NCBI GenBank assembly: GCA_950097015.1
Contig: CATNEN010000009.1
Span: 932,501 to 996,500 of the forward strand
DNA from: Macrostomum hystrix
Taxonomy: Eukaryota; Platyhelminthes; Macrostomidae
DNA: 64,000 nucleotides
Direction: 5' to 3'
A model generated the notes under the pieces. It was not told the DNA's origin and did not search any database. It worked only from the letters and a program-made list of their open reading frames with translations. Below, piece by piece: positions 1 to 10,775 of this stretch. Both the position numbers and the translations under genes were made by a program. Within the stretch, counting starts at the first letter, position 1, and each line of letters starts with the position of its first letter.

Positions 1-515
1 AAGCCCGGTGCCGAGCTCCTGCCTTCCAATGTCGGCTACACACTCTTCTCGTCAAGATAGAGGCCATCCTCAACTGTCGGCCACTGAACACCGTCTCCAA
101 CGACCCAGACCGAACAGATCCGTTGCCGCTGACTCCGGCTCATCTTCTTGAAGTAGGCCCTCACCTGCTCCTTCCAGTCATCGACGACACCTTCCTGCCT
201 GCCGACACCTCCACTGCGGACCGCCTACCGCCTAGCTCTTCATCGTCGCCGCAACGCCATCTTCAACGTGTTCTGAAGCCAGTGGAGCCAGGAGTATCTC
301 AATCAACTCCGCTCTATCCATATTTAGGAGCGGCGTCGACACCGCCAGTACGCCAGTCAGTTCCACCTGGACAAGGCCTGCCTTCTTGCCGAGCCAACGC
401 TCCGAGGGACGTGGAAACTGTGCCGTATCCCGCTGGCATCCTGCGTTACGTCACCGTTCGCACTGTTTCTGGCCACGAGGTCCGCCTGTCCGTTGCCCAC
501 CTCGTCCCGCTCTAG
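1..515 (+). pseudogene. BEL/Pao retrotransposon integrase C-terminal remnant
   Basis: The frame starting at position 3 reads through a stretch ending EAILNCRPL and LTPAHLL, which resembles the end of the BEL/Pao integrase core, and closes with VRTVSGHEVRLSVAHLVPL, resembling the terminal integrase-associated domain. Between about 225 and 365 the family-like sequence (SQWSQEYLNQLRS, LDKACLLAEPTLRGTWK) lies in another frame that also contains stops. Compensating frameshifts have therefore accumulated and the copy is dead. It is truncated on the left by the window edge. No LTR was identified after it. The family call rests on motif similarity recognised by eye. Confidence 0.6.
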
Positions 516-851
516 TGCGACACCGGCGCTGCGCAGCCCACTGCGATGACTGCAGATCCATCCGCCGACTCGCCCGCCGGCTCGACGGTTGGCCCCACTG
601 CCCGCGACCGTCGTGCGCTCCACCGTCAGAAGATTCGAGTGGGATCTCCAATAAGAAAGATTTTATTGCGCCTTCCTATTTTATAAATTAAAAAAAAATC
701 AAACAGAAAGATTTCACAGGAGTAATTTGTTAATCTTTGCTTTTGAAAAGTGGAATCAACCTTACCAGTTTGTAAGGAAAAACTGACGATCAATAAGGAA
801 AAAGAAACAGTTATTTAAAATTTTAAATTAAAATGTAAATTAATTTTGCAG
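516..851. other. AT-rich spacer with a possible 3' splice site
   Basis: Positions 516-650 continue the GC-rich composition of the retrotransposon remnant. From about 660 the sequence becomes AT-rich. It ends in a pyrimidine-rich TTTTGCAG at 844-851 that would serve as the acceptor for the coiled-coil ORF. I see no gene in it. Confidence 0.4.
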
Positions 852-1438
852 GTGAATCGTTGGATCGCGGAAGCACACTCACTAGTGCTCAAGTTTCATT
901 CCTTGACAGGCGCAACATTTATATAGCTATAAATTTTTACAACTATATAAATTTTGACGAAAAAATTCCAGAACTCAAACCCATCAGAGATCACTTGAAG
1001 GCTCTAGAGCGGGCAACACACCAACAACAAATAAACATGGAAGACCTGCGGTTGAACGTAGCAAAGCAGAAGGAAGAGAGTGACAGACTATATTTACAGT
1101 TTGCTTGTGATCGGGATACACTTGATACTCTTGTTGCAGTGATAACCACTCTGAGATCAGACATCGCCACTCTGAGATCAGACATCGCCACTCTGAGATC
1201 AGACATCGCCACTCTGAGAACCGCCACTGATAATCGAGCAAACTTGGTGGAAGGAAGAGTAGCAGAAAATACAACTAGAGTTCGAAATTTAGAATTTAGG
1301 TCATCCACCCTGCATGATAGATTGAGTTCGAGACTCACAGCAGCAGAGTCAGATATAACAGCATTGCGAGCAGCATTGCGAACAAAAGTGCGAACAAAGA
1401 TTGAAAGAATCGAACAAACCGTAACAAGACACACCTAG
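852..1438 (+). CDS. Coiled-coil ORF of unknown identity (likely internal or terminal exon)
   Basis: This open frame of about 195 codons ends at the stop at 1436-1438. It begins after an acceptor-like TTTTGCAG, has two bases before the first full codon, and has no ATG until 1037, so an upstream exon is implied. Residues from about 40 onward are rich in L, A, E, R and Q with heptad spacing, predicting a long coiled coil. Three identical copies of the 7-residue unit TLRSDIA come from a 21-bp tandem repeat at about 1145-1213, exactly one heptad each. I do not recognise the family. I could not find a donor that joins it in frame to the nucleotidyltransferase downstream, so they are kept separate. 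Confidence 0.35.
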
Positions 1439-1708
1439 TATTGAATAGGATATTCAACAACTGGGGGAAAACGAAAAGAAGACTCAGCCGACTAGAGAGA
1501 CTGCACAATCCAGACTTTGACATTCAAGATGCAAGTGCAGCTTTTGGATCACGGCGACTGCGTAAACGTTTGTCCCAGATAGCCCCTCTCGCATACTACT
1601 CATGCACACATTTGTACAAACCCCATTTTATTATTATTATATAAACTATGTCAAATAATTTCCTTGCAAGCAGCTGTGCTCACGTGTGCTCATACTCCAT
1701 TTTCGCAG

Positions 1709-4308
1709 CAAACTTTCCTGCCGGCTCCACGAGTCGCTCAGCAGGTCGGGGTTCACTCGAATCAACGCGGCCGTTCAGAGCGGCACCGCGGCTGTCCTGG
1801 AGCAAATTCTCAGACGGAGGAGCGTCGGTGAGTGCCATTTGATCGGCAGCTTCGCTGACGGCTGGGGCAACTGCCTCAGTGGAATCTGCGGACAGACTGA
1901 TGCGGACTCCGACATGGATGTCACTGTGATGGACACTCGAGTGACGCTGCATCTGGCTGGAACTGTCAAATGCAAAAGTTGTTTAGAGGGGAAATGCGTT
2001 GAAGTTGAGCTCAGCGACGGCCATGTTGCACATCGGATCGACTGTGAGTGAATTGTGGCTAGTTTGTGAGTACATTTAGGGACTGTACAAGGCATGAGAG
2101 CAGCTTGAGATCGCTACTCTGCTGGACACCCATTCAGTTTATTTTATCATCCTTTGTTGTGAGCGAGCGAAAAATTTTAAATTTCAGGGAAGCTAGATAA
2201 TATGTAAAAATATTGCAAATGATAACATTTTAAATGGATTCATTCATAAAACTACATTCGTGAAAAGCATTAGTTTTCTAGCCTTGGAATTTCACAGCAG
2301 TTGCCATTTCCTGAAGAACATAATTCCTGAGAAGCAAAGCAGTGAGATGTGGAGAGGGAGAGATGGCAGTGGATGCAGAGAACTCGTCAGTCCACAGTCA
2401 CTGCATACCATAGGATGCGGCCTCTGCAAGTGTGCCCAATGTGGTCTCTGGGCACTGGTTGGTGTCACTAACTACTCCCATGGGACCTGCCTGTCCACCA
2501 TCAATTTCGAATAGCTCAAAGTACAAGTTGAAGAAAAGCACAAAAAACAGAAACGGGTTAGGGTTAGGTGAGAGAATAGAAATTTGCCAAGACATTTTGA
2601 ATTATTAATTTATTACCATTCAACAGATTAATTTTCACTCACAATTTGCAGCCATCAAGCCGAACATTGCATCCAAAGGAATGACTCTGACGCCTTCAGT
2701 TGACCAAGTCAAGGCCATCCCGTGCTGTCGATATCCGGATTTCGAAGTCTTTGCATACCGCTACAAGTCCTGCATTCCTCAGAATATCCTTAAGAACATA
2801 AAATACGGCACCCAGTGCCACGTGGTCTCCGCAGCTCCTCCAGGCCAGGAGGGCCGCCGCATGCGAGTCAGCACCACTCTGATGGAGAGGGGGCTGATGC
2901 ACAGTCTCACAACACTCCAGGGTCAGCTCTTCATCTTGCTCAAGTACCTCATCAAGCGAGTGATCGCAAAGCGAGTCAAGGGCCTGAAGACCTACCACGC
3001 GAAGAACTTGCTCTTCTACATGCTGGACAGGACACCAGCTGATGAGTGGCAGCCGCAGAATCTGATGAAGCTGCTGAGACAGTCACTGGAGCTGCTGCTC
3101 GGTTCCCTCACTGACTCAAGCAGCAGTGAGCAGCAGTGCATGCGCCACTTCTTCATGAGACACGCCGCCATTTACCTGCGCAAGGACCACGAGGGAAGGG
3201 CCGAGATTGCTGAAGTTGTGCGTCACGTGATGGATGAGCTGCCGCAGCTGATGGCAGAGTTTGAGCAGACACTGATGAAGAACTCACCGACTGTGATCGA
3301 GTTCCACCCGTTCCTCATCCTGCCGCTCGTCAATGAACTCAGGATCCCAGAATCAAATGAGGAGTTTGAGTATCACCAGATCTATGACGCGGTGAGGAGA
3401 GCTCTGGAGATGCTGGGTGATGAAGCGAGTCACCTGCAGCAGATCGACTCGCTGCTCAGTCGGATTCCAGACTGCGCCAGGACTGCCAGAGAGAGTCTGA
3501 GAGCTCTGCTGCGGCTCAGAGAGGAAAATCCCATTGAGTCGTGTGTCGGTGATGCTTTTTCCTTCAGCCCGAGTTGTGGGGTCAGCTGTCCTGAAGTCGA
3601 GCAAGATGACTTTTTTGAATTCGGATATGAAAGTAGATTTCTTGAAGCCCGAGTGGATTTCGTCTGGAATTCTCTGAAGTCATCGGACTCGGCGTGGAAG
3701 TTCATGTTCAGCTTTGCCCGGAAGCCAGATCTCCACTTCCTGCCTGACCACATGAGAGCGGCCTTCCCGTGGAAGGTGCCCCACAGGAGCAGCAGCTCTG
3801 TCTACATCAACTTTCATGCGCTGATGAAGTCGCTGCAACTCGAGTCCAGGAAGCTGAGCGGAGATGAGGAAGGAGTGAAGGCGCTGCTCACGGACTTCGG
3901 CCATAGGAGCAGTTCTGGCCGACTGGACAGTCAGGAGCTGCTGATGATGCTGCATTACTGCAGCGATGAGGCGAAGTTGGTTGAGGCGATTCATGGCAAC
4001 CGGGAGATGATTGTGGACACTGGGCTGGCTGGCACCGTGATCAGCTTCCTGAATGACAATGTGAGTCTGCTCATGACTTAGTGTAACTGAAGCCTTGCTG
4101 GTGACTCTGATGGCAGATAACAGTTTGAATTCCGTTGCAGCCGAGTCTGCGACGCCGATGCGTGACAACCACCTGGCAGAAGGTCGAGAACCTGATCGGC
4201 CAGCAGCGATTCTCATCGCCTGATGAGCGAGATCGGGTCCACCTGGTCATGCGGAGAGCGAAGGACTACCTGCGAGAGAAGGAGGGGATCGAAGGAGCTG
4301 ATGAGTGA
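1709..4308 (+). CDS. Mab-21/cGAS-like nucleotidyltransferase (cGLR candidate)
   Basis: Exons 1709-2043, 2652-4060 and 4141-4308 join in phase at GTGAGT donors and TTTGCAG or GTTGCAG acceptors and give 637 codons; a short 5' exon with the start codon is missing. Exon 1 carries the nucleotidyltransferase signature LIGSFADGW followed by the metal-binding Asp pair in SDMDVTV. Exon 2 opens with VDQVKAIPCCRYP, matching the Mab-21/cGAS strand that carries the third catalytic Asp. It continues with a helical Mab-21 C-lobe (TLQGQLFILLKYL, TYHAKNLLFYMLDRTP). About 350 further residues have no similarity I recognise, so the protein is longer than typical Mab-21 proteins of about 360 residues. In this family, competent members make cyclic dinucleotides on sensing nucleic acid and others are inactive. 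The conserved triad favours activity; ligand and product are unknown. I see no cGAS-type zinc thumb. Confidence 0.75.
2044..2651 (+). other. Intron 1 of the Mab-21-like gene
   Basis: The intron begins GTGAGTG and ends in ACAATTTGCAG. It interrupts the catalytic domain between the DxD strand and the third-Asp strand in phase 1. It has an AT-rich first half. A GC-balanced ORF at 2260-2514 has no recognisable content. Confidence 0.65.
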
Positions 4309-4705
4309 CAGGTGAGAGACTGGAGCTGATGAGTGACAGGTGAGAGACTGGAGCTGATGAGTGACAGGTGAGAGACTGAAGCTGATGAGTGACAGGTGAG
4401 AGACTGGAGCTGATGAGTGACAGGTGAGAGACTGAAGCTGATGAGTGACAGGTGAGAGACTGGAGCTGATGAGTGACAGGTGAGAGACTGGAGCTGATGA
4501 GTGACAGGTGAGAGACTGAAGCTGATGAGTGACAGGTGAGAGACTGGAGCTGATGAGTGACAGGTGAGAGACTGGAGCTGATGAGTGACAGGTGAGAGAC
4601 TGGAGCTGATGAGTGACAGGTGAGAGACTGCAGCTGATGGGTGACAGGTGAGAGACTGGAGCTGATGAGTGACAGGTGAGAGACTGAAGCTGATGAGTGA
4701 CAGGT
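4297..4705 (+). repeat. 28-bp minisatellite overlapping the 3' end of the Mab-21-like gene
   Basis: About 14 copies of a 28-bp unit run with few substitutions. The first copy includes the last codons and the TGA of the Mab-21-like ORF. Every copy repeats GATGAGTGACAGGTGAGAG, which holds a stop codon followed by a consensus 5' splice site (CAG/GTGAGA). Read from donor to donor, each unit starts GTGAGA and ends CAG. Confidence 0.9.
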
Positions 4706-5722
4706 GTTTGGTTATTCAGCCGTTGAATTTCGGTTTACAGGCTCAGGTCCATCATTCGGCACTCAGCTGGGCCCGAAGCGCTGACAGCGGGAAACTGACG
4801 ACGAAATTGTCGGATGGAACTTGCCTTGGGAAGCTTTTGGCTCAGCAGCATGTACTTTTGCTTCTGCTGCACATGTTGTCTCCTTCCTGCCGCTTTTTTG
4901 ACACTTGATTCTCTTTTTGTTTCACATTTGCTGCTCTGTTTATTTGCTATTTGCTGTTCCGTTTATTTCACATTTGCTGTTCCGTTTATTTGCCATTTGC
5001 TGTTCTGTTTCCTGTTGTTTCCTGTTGCTCTGCTTAATTAATTTTATTCACGGTTCAATTGCAAAATGTCAAGAAGCATTAATCTGCAGTTACAGCTGAG
5101 CCGTTAGAATTGAAATCTTACAAGTTTTAGAAAGAAATCTGTTATACAGGTAGTGTGGTGTTAGAATCGAACTCAGGGTGTTAGACAGGAAGTCAGCGTG
5201 CTAGTCAGGAAGTCGGGGTGTAAAACAGGAAGTCGGGGGTTGAGCACATCAATCCCAAAGCCCAACTCACAGGATGTCAGCTCGAGTTAATTGGATTTCT
5301 GTCCTGTTATGCACACACATCAATCCCAAAGCCCAGCTCACATGATGTCAGCTCGAGTTAATTGGATTTCTGTCCTGTTATGCACACACATCAATCCCAA
5401 AGCCCAGACTGCAAATTTTAGCGGTGGCCGTAACACCAGCCGGTGCAGGACTGTCTGTTCATGAAAAAAGGCAAGCTACTTACAGTAGTCAGCTTATCTC
5501 GAACTTAAAGCAGTGACCAGCTTTAAATGAGCCCAAAATATAATTTGCGATCTCAGACGAGTTGGGCCGTGTTGTATTTCTTTCTGCAAAATATAATGCA
5601 ATGGGCAAAAACAAAAGTGGCTGGGCCAAACAAATGTGCAGCAGTGAGATTCGGGCCGCTCTGGAGTGGAAGTGAATTGAGCAAAAATCTGTCCCGCAGG
5701 TTTTCTCCGATTCATTGTTCGG
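4706..5722. other. Intergenic spacer between convergent genes
   Basis: The spacer lies between the 3' ends of the plus-strand Mab-21-like gene and the minus-strand 724-aa gene. It holds a degenerate pyrimidine-rich repeat at about 4905-5030 (TTTGCTGTTCCGTTTATTT), short GACAGGAAGTC repeats at 5165-5240, and a 71-bp duplication. No coding sequence is evident. Confidence 0.5.
5245..5408 (+). repeat. 71-bp tandem duplication (2.3 copies)
   Basis: CACATCAATCCCAAAGCCCA recurs at about 5245, 5316 and 5387. The two complete units differ at two positions (CCCAACTCACAGG against CCCAGCTCACATG), so the duplication is recent. Confidence 0.9.
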
Positions 5723-7897
5723 TCAGACGACTTCATACACGAATCGCTTGCTCAGCCGCACACAGGAGCTGCTGGCGCAGACATCGGCAACCTCCTTGTC
5801 CGTGATGCAAAATGTGAGCAGAGGACTGAGGCCACCCGCTTCCACGCACTTGACCTTGTACTTGCACCAGTGCTTCAGCTTGAACGCCTGGCCCATGATG
5901 CAGGGCGTGGAGCGCAGCTTGCCGTCGAAGCTTTCTTCGTAGATGACAAACCGCATCGACTTCAAATGGGGCGCCCCCAACGCGTCCCCGCCAGGCAGAA
6001 GGCGCGCCTTCAGCGCCGGCAGGTCGACATCCAGGTTGAAGCTAGTCGCGATGGACGATTTCATGCTCGCACTTCGGCCGAGCGAATCTATCGAGGGCGC
6101 TGGTAGCGCGCTGGAAGCAAGTGTCGAAGTCTCGGCCGTGTCTATATTATCGAGAGGTGACGTGCTCTTATCCTCGACGGACCTACGGCAAGCGTGGGCG
6201 AGAATGTCATCGGAGGTCGTGGCGTGATAGATGCGGAAACCGCTGGAGCCGCTCTTGTATGCACACTGGAACGGCGAGGTGGGGTCCTGCGGATCCTGTC
6301 GTCCGACGGGCATCAGCGAGGAGTTGATGGTGCGCCGGTTGTTAGCGTTAGATGACTGCGATATTGTGGGCTGCCGTTGCACCGACACGTGCAGACGGAC
6401 CTCGCTATTTTTTATCTCCTTTACGTACAGAGCGTTGCGCTGAAAGGACAGCACACTGGTCGGCAGAGATTGCTTGGTAACAGGGTCCACCACAGTGATG
6501 AGGTAGTCCGACATGCGCTCAATGGGGATGCTTTCATGAATTGTGAGGCTTTCGGGGTCCACGCCGTCCTCGAACAACAACTGTTTCTCGGCCAGTAGGA
6601 TGTTGGGGTTGGTGTCCTTCAGCACCTTCTCCACGCGGTAGTGCTTGGAGGCGTGAGACTTGGTGGTCCCGATGGCCATTCTGTGCGTGTCCACATCAAC
6701 GTCCACGTAGAACTCACCGAGTGGCTTTGTGCCGACGTCCACAATTTTCTCATCGAAGGTGATGTGCAGGACGTAGGTGCCGCGATGTTCAACCAGCCGC
6801 TCTATTAAGAAGTTCAACTGCTTGGGTGCGTCCTTGGACTCTTGAACTCGGAGAATCTTCTGCTCGGTGATGAAATCGAGCAGGTCGATTGGATTGCCGC
6901 GGTTGTGCAGCTGCACTCGCAGGGTGTAGGCCACGTTGCGCACTGCCACCAGGCTGTTGCTGCTTTTCAACGCTCCGGGCTCCATCGTGACAGACTGCAC
7001 CTTGCTGTTGCCCTCCTCGTGCGAGACCAGGATGATGTCGATAGGCCGCGTGAGCTGCATTGGTTTAGGCAGAACAATCCCCAGCTGGTCATTCTTCACC
7101 TGGTAGACGATCTGCATGTTGGGCAGGTACGCGCTGGTCTGCTTGTGCAGGCACTCTTCAGAGGATTGGCCCTTGCCCACATCATCTTTGTTGTAGTCAT
7201 CGGCATCATGACCTCCTGGTTTCAACTGCCCATGCGAGTCCTTGGTTTCTGAACGCGCATTGTAGGACGGAGGCGGTGGCAGCCTCTTTTGCATATCCGT
7301 CTCCATAGAGGTGATAGGAGCGCCAGAAAACGTCCCGATCTCCAAAGTATTATTCTTGATTGCACCATCAGCCCAATTCGAATTCAACATCTTGTCGCGC
7401 TCTAACCACTTCATGAACCAGTAGGCCATGACGCCCTTTTCTTGCACCTGAACGTCCTGCTCCCGCGGTGTTAGAGCCAGCAGTGCGGTTACGGGCTGCT
7501 TTCCGAAGCGCAGGCAGTACAGGTACTCCTGGTGCGGCGTGTACGGCACGGCGCCCTGCGGATCGCCCGCCCGGTCCTGGTAAAGCTTCCTGGTGCGACA
7601 CTTGGTGCAGCCGCGGTCTTCGCAGTCGTCGCGGCATTTCTCCCTCGTGAAGAGCAGAACATCCGCGCCCTCACCGGCCACCACGCCCAGCACGCGGAGC
7701 AGACGCATCTCCCTGGCCTGGAAGTTGATGTGCACCTGGATCTCATAGTCACCAACATCGGCGAAGGGCGGGTAAGGCCCCGCCGGGCAGTGTGAGCAGT
7801 TGTTCGGGCTGAGAATGTCGGGGCTGTTCTGATCAACCAGTGTGGCAGGCGCGGCAGCCTGCATCGTTTGAGTGATGATTCCGGAGCTGGCAATCAT
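5723..7897 (-). CDS. Unrecognised 724-aa single-exon protein
   Basis: One uninterrupted frame runs from ATG at 7897 to a stop at 5723-5725. I do not recognise the protein. A Cys-rich N-terminal third (CSHCPAGPYPPF near residue 33, CRDDCEDRGCTKCRTRK near 87) is followed by a Pro/Asp/Lys-rich linker around 200-245. A long middle section of alternating hydrophobic residues suggests beta sheet (FYVDVDVDTHRMAIG). After a Ser/Thr-rich linker, a C-terminal module carries Cys residues around 668-710. I see no signal peptide or membrane segment. Immediately upstream is TTTTTTACGAAAGCAG, a plausible 3' splice site 21 nt before the ATG and in frame with it. Codon composition is GC-rich like neighbouring genes. 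It could be lineage-specific or a retrocopy, but no poly(A) tract or target duplication was seen. Confidence 0.7.
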   Translation of the reverse strand: MIASSGIITQTMQAAAPATLVDQNSPDILSPNNCSHCPAGPYPPFADVGDYEIQVHINFQAREMRLLRVLGVVAGEGADVLLFTREKCRDDCEDRGCTKCRTRKLYQDRAGDPQGAVPYTPHQEYLYCLRFGKQPVTALLALTPREQDVQVQEKGVMAYWFMKWLERDKMLNSNWADGAIKNNTLEIGTFSGAPITSMETDMQKRLPPPPSYNARSETKDSHGQLKPGGHDADDYNKDDVGKGQSSEECLHKQTSAYLPNMQIVYQVKNDQLGIVLPKPMQLTRPIDIILVSHEEGNSKVQSVTMEPGALKSSNSLVAVRNVAYTLRVQLHNRGNPIDLLDFITEQKILRVQESKDAPKQLNFLIERLVEHRGTYVLHITFDEKIVDVGTKPLGEFYVDVDVDTHRMAIGTTKSHASKHYRVEKVLKDTNPNILLAEKQLLFEDGVDPESLTIHESIPIERMSDYLITVVDPVTKQSLPTSVLSFQRNALYVKEIKNSEVRLHVSVQRQPTISQSSNANNRRTINSSLMPVGRQDPQDPTSPFQCAYKSGSSGFRIYHATTSDDILAHACRRSVEDKSTSPLDNIDTAETSTLASSALPAPSIDSLGRSASMKSSIATSFNLDVDLPALKARLLPGGDALGAPHLKSMRFVIYEESFDGKLRSTPCIMGQAFKLKHWCKYKVKCVEAGGLSPLLTFCITDKEVADVCASSSCVRLSKRFVYEVV

Positions 7898-8519
7898 CGA
7901 TTTGCGGCAGATTGGCTGCTTTCGTAAAAAAGGCTTGGACGTGCAGCCCCTGGGCCTTGTGCTGCTGCGATTGTTAAACTCGCGTTCGAAGTGAAAGCTG
8001 GAAGGCCCTCCCTAAATTAGAGCAGACGCAGGCCGTCGCTTCGCTCGCAACTGACTGTACTCCAGAAACCCATAGAGCCACTGCGGGACCTCATGCTCAG
8101 CAGCACTTTGGGCGTACCTCTTAGCCATAGACTAAACGCTGCTGCAGCCCATACAGTGGCTAAATTTAGCAATACCAGGAAGGAAGATTAAAGATGAGGA
8201 AGATTGAGTGGGCGCTCTGCACTAATCAATCAGAATTTGAAAGCAGGCAGTCGGATACTATTTTTGTCGGTAAAAAACACAGTTTGGCGGATTAAAAGTA
8301 CTTTTTAGAAAGCATTGCTGGCAGCCGGGTCACTGCTTTTAATACTGAGCAGGTGCATTAGTTGATAAACATATTTTTTATAAGTCAGCATGACAGAGTG
8401 CACAATATTGTTTTCCTTTGGCCCCACAGGTAATTAGTTACTAACAGGCAAAAGTGCCAAGTTGCATTGATAATTTTTCTTCATTGTGACCAATTATTTG
8501 AATCTTAATTTACAGCGCC
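7898..8519. other. 5' flank of the 724-aa gene
   Basis: The flank is unique sequence of mixed composition leading into the 43/45-bp array. I saw no gene, and no promoter element could be assigned with confidence. Confidence 0.4.
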
Positions 8520-10292
8520 TGCACCCTGTGCAATGACTTAACTAGATATAGTAGTAGCTGCAGTGTCCCTGTGCAATGACTTAACTAGATATAGTAGTAG
8601 CTGCAGTGTCCCTGTGCAATGACTTAACTAGATATATTAGTAGCTGCAGTGTCCCTGTGCAATGACTTAACTAGATATAGTAGTAGCTGCAGTGTCCCTG
8701 TGCAATGACTTAACTAGATATAGTATAGTAGCTGCAGTGTCCCTGTGCAATGACTTAACTAGATATAGTATAGTAGCTGCAGTGTCCCTGTGCAATGACT
8801 TAACTAGATATAGTATAGTAGCTGCAGTGTCCCTGTGCAATGACTTAACTAGATATAGTATAGTAGCTGCAGTGTCCCTGTGCAATGACTTAACTAGATA
8901 TAGTATAGTAGCTGCAGTGTCCCTGTGCAATGACTTAACTAGATATAGTATAGTAGCTGCAGTGTCCCTGTGCAATGACTTAACTAGATATAGTAGTAGC
9001 TGCAGTGTCCCTGTGCAATGACTTAACTAGATATAGTAGTAGCTGCAGTGTCCCTGTGCAATGACTTAACTAGATATAGTAGTAGCTGCAGTGTCCCTGT
9101 GCAATGACTTAACTAGATATAGTAGTAGCTGCAGTGTCCCTGTGCAATGACTTTAGTAGATATAGTAGTAGCTGCAGTGTCCCTGTGCAATGACTTAACT
9201 AGATATAGTAGTAGCTGCAGTGTCCCTGTGCAATGACTTAACTAGATATAGTATAGTAGCTGCAGTGTCCCTGTGCAATGACTTAACTAGATATAGTAGT
9301 AGCTGCAGTGTCCCTGTGCAATGACTTAACTAGATATAGTATAGTAGCTGCAGTGTCCCTGTGCAATGACTTAACTAGATATAGTATAGTAGCTGCAGTG
9401 TCCCTGTGCAATGACTTAACTAGATATAGTAGTAGCTGCAGTGTCCCTGTGCAATGACTTAACTAGATATAGTAGTAGCTGCAGTGTCCCTGTGCAATGA
9501 CTTAACTAGATATAGTAGTAGCTGCAGTGCCCCTGTGCAATGACTTGACTAGATATAGTAGTAGCTGCAGTGCCCCTGTGCAATGACTTAACTAGATATA
9601 GTAGTAGCTGCAGTGTCCCTGTGCAATGACTTAACTAGATATAGTATAGTAGCTGCAGTGTCCCTGTGCAATGACTTAACTAGATATAGTAGTAGCTGCA
9701 GTGTCCCTGTGCAATGACTTAACTAGATATAGTATAGTAGCTGCAGTGTCCCTGTGCAATGACTTAACTAGATATAGTATAGTAGCTGCAGTGTCCCTGT
9801 GCAATGACTTAACTAGATATAGTATAGTAGCTGCAGTGTCCCTGTGCAATGACTTAACTAGATATAGTATAGTAGCTGCAGTGTCCCTGTGCAATGACTT
9901 AACTAGATATAGTATAGTAGCTGCAGTGTCCCTGTGCAATGACTTAACTAGATATAGTATAGTAGCTGCAGTGTCCCTGTGCAATGACTTAACTAGATAT
10001 AGTATAGTAGCTGCAGTGTCCCTGTGCAATGACTTAACTAGATATAGTATAGTAGCTGCAGTGTCCCTGTGCAATGACTTAACTAGATATAGTATAGTAG
10101 CTGCAGTGTCCCTGTGCAATGACTTAACTAGATATAGTATAGTAGCTGCAGTGTCCCTGTGCAATGACTTAACTAGATATAGTATAGTAGCTGCAGTGTC
10201 CCTGTGCAATGACTTAACTAGATATAGTAGTAGCTGCAGTGTCCCTGTGCAATGACTTAACTAGATATAGTAGTAGCTGCAGTGTCCCTGTG
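8520..10292 (+). repeat. 43/45-bp minisatellite, about 40 copies
   Basis: The core CTGTGCAATGACTTAACTAG is repeated without interruption. Two unit lengths alternate, differing by one TA step (TAGTAGTAG against TAGTATAGTAG): 43 bp and 45 bp. Runs of 45-bp units (8700-8990 and 9710-10230) stay open in frames on both strands and create artefactual ORFs of 100-180 aa. Confidence 0.95.
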
Positions 10293-10329
10293 ATTAAGGC
10301 GTGCACGCAAAGTGGAGGGATGCGGAGAA

Positions 10330-10775
10330 CATAAAAACTACAGGGAGAGAAGGACAGAGGTAGAGGGTAAAGGGACAGAAAGGTAGAGAGACTTAAAGGT
10401 AGAGGGACAGAGGGGCAGAGGGAAAGGATATAGGGGCAAAGGGACAGCACAAAGGGGCAGAGGGGCAGAGGGACAGAACATAGGGGCAGAGGGACAGAGG
10501 GGCAGGACATAGGGACATAGGGGCAGAGGGGCAGGACATAAAGGCAGAGGGGCAGAGGGACAGGGCATAGGGGCATAGGGGCAGAGGGACAGGGCATAGG
10601 GGCATAGGGGCAGAGGGGCAGGACATAGGGGCAGAGGGGCAGAGGGGCCGGACATAGGGGCAGAGGGACAGGACATAGGGGCAGAGGGACAGGACATAGG
10701 GGCAGAGGGACAGGACATAGGGGCAGAGGGACAGGACATAGGGACAGAGGGACAGGACATAGGGGCAGAGGGGTA
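10330..10775 (+). repeat. About 21-bp purine-rich minisatellite
   Basis: The core GGGGCAGAGGGACAGGACAT recurs with variable length (about 14-21 bp), cleanest at 10650-10775 and degenerating toward 10330. Open frames on the minus strand here are repeat artefacts. Confidence 0.9.

Noticed and set aside
7368-7893. Alternative minus-strand ORFs rich in Arg within the 724-aa gene
   Set aside because: Shadow frames of GC-rich coding sequence; the 724-codon frame is far longer and has balanced composition.
8667-10255. Open frames of 100-184 codons on both strands
   Set aside because: They are translations of the 45-bp units of a minisatellite; neighbouring 43-bp units break them and there is no codon bias.
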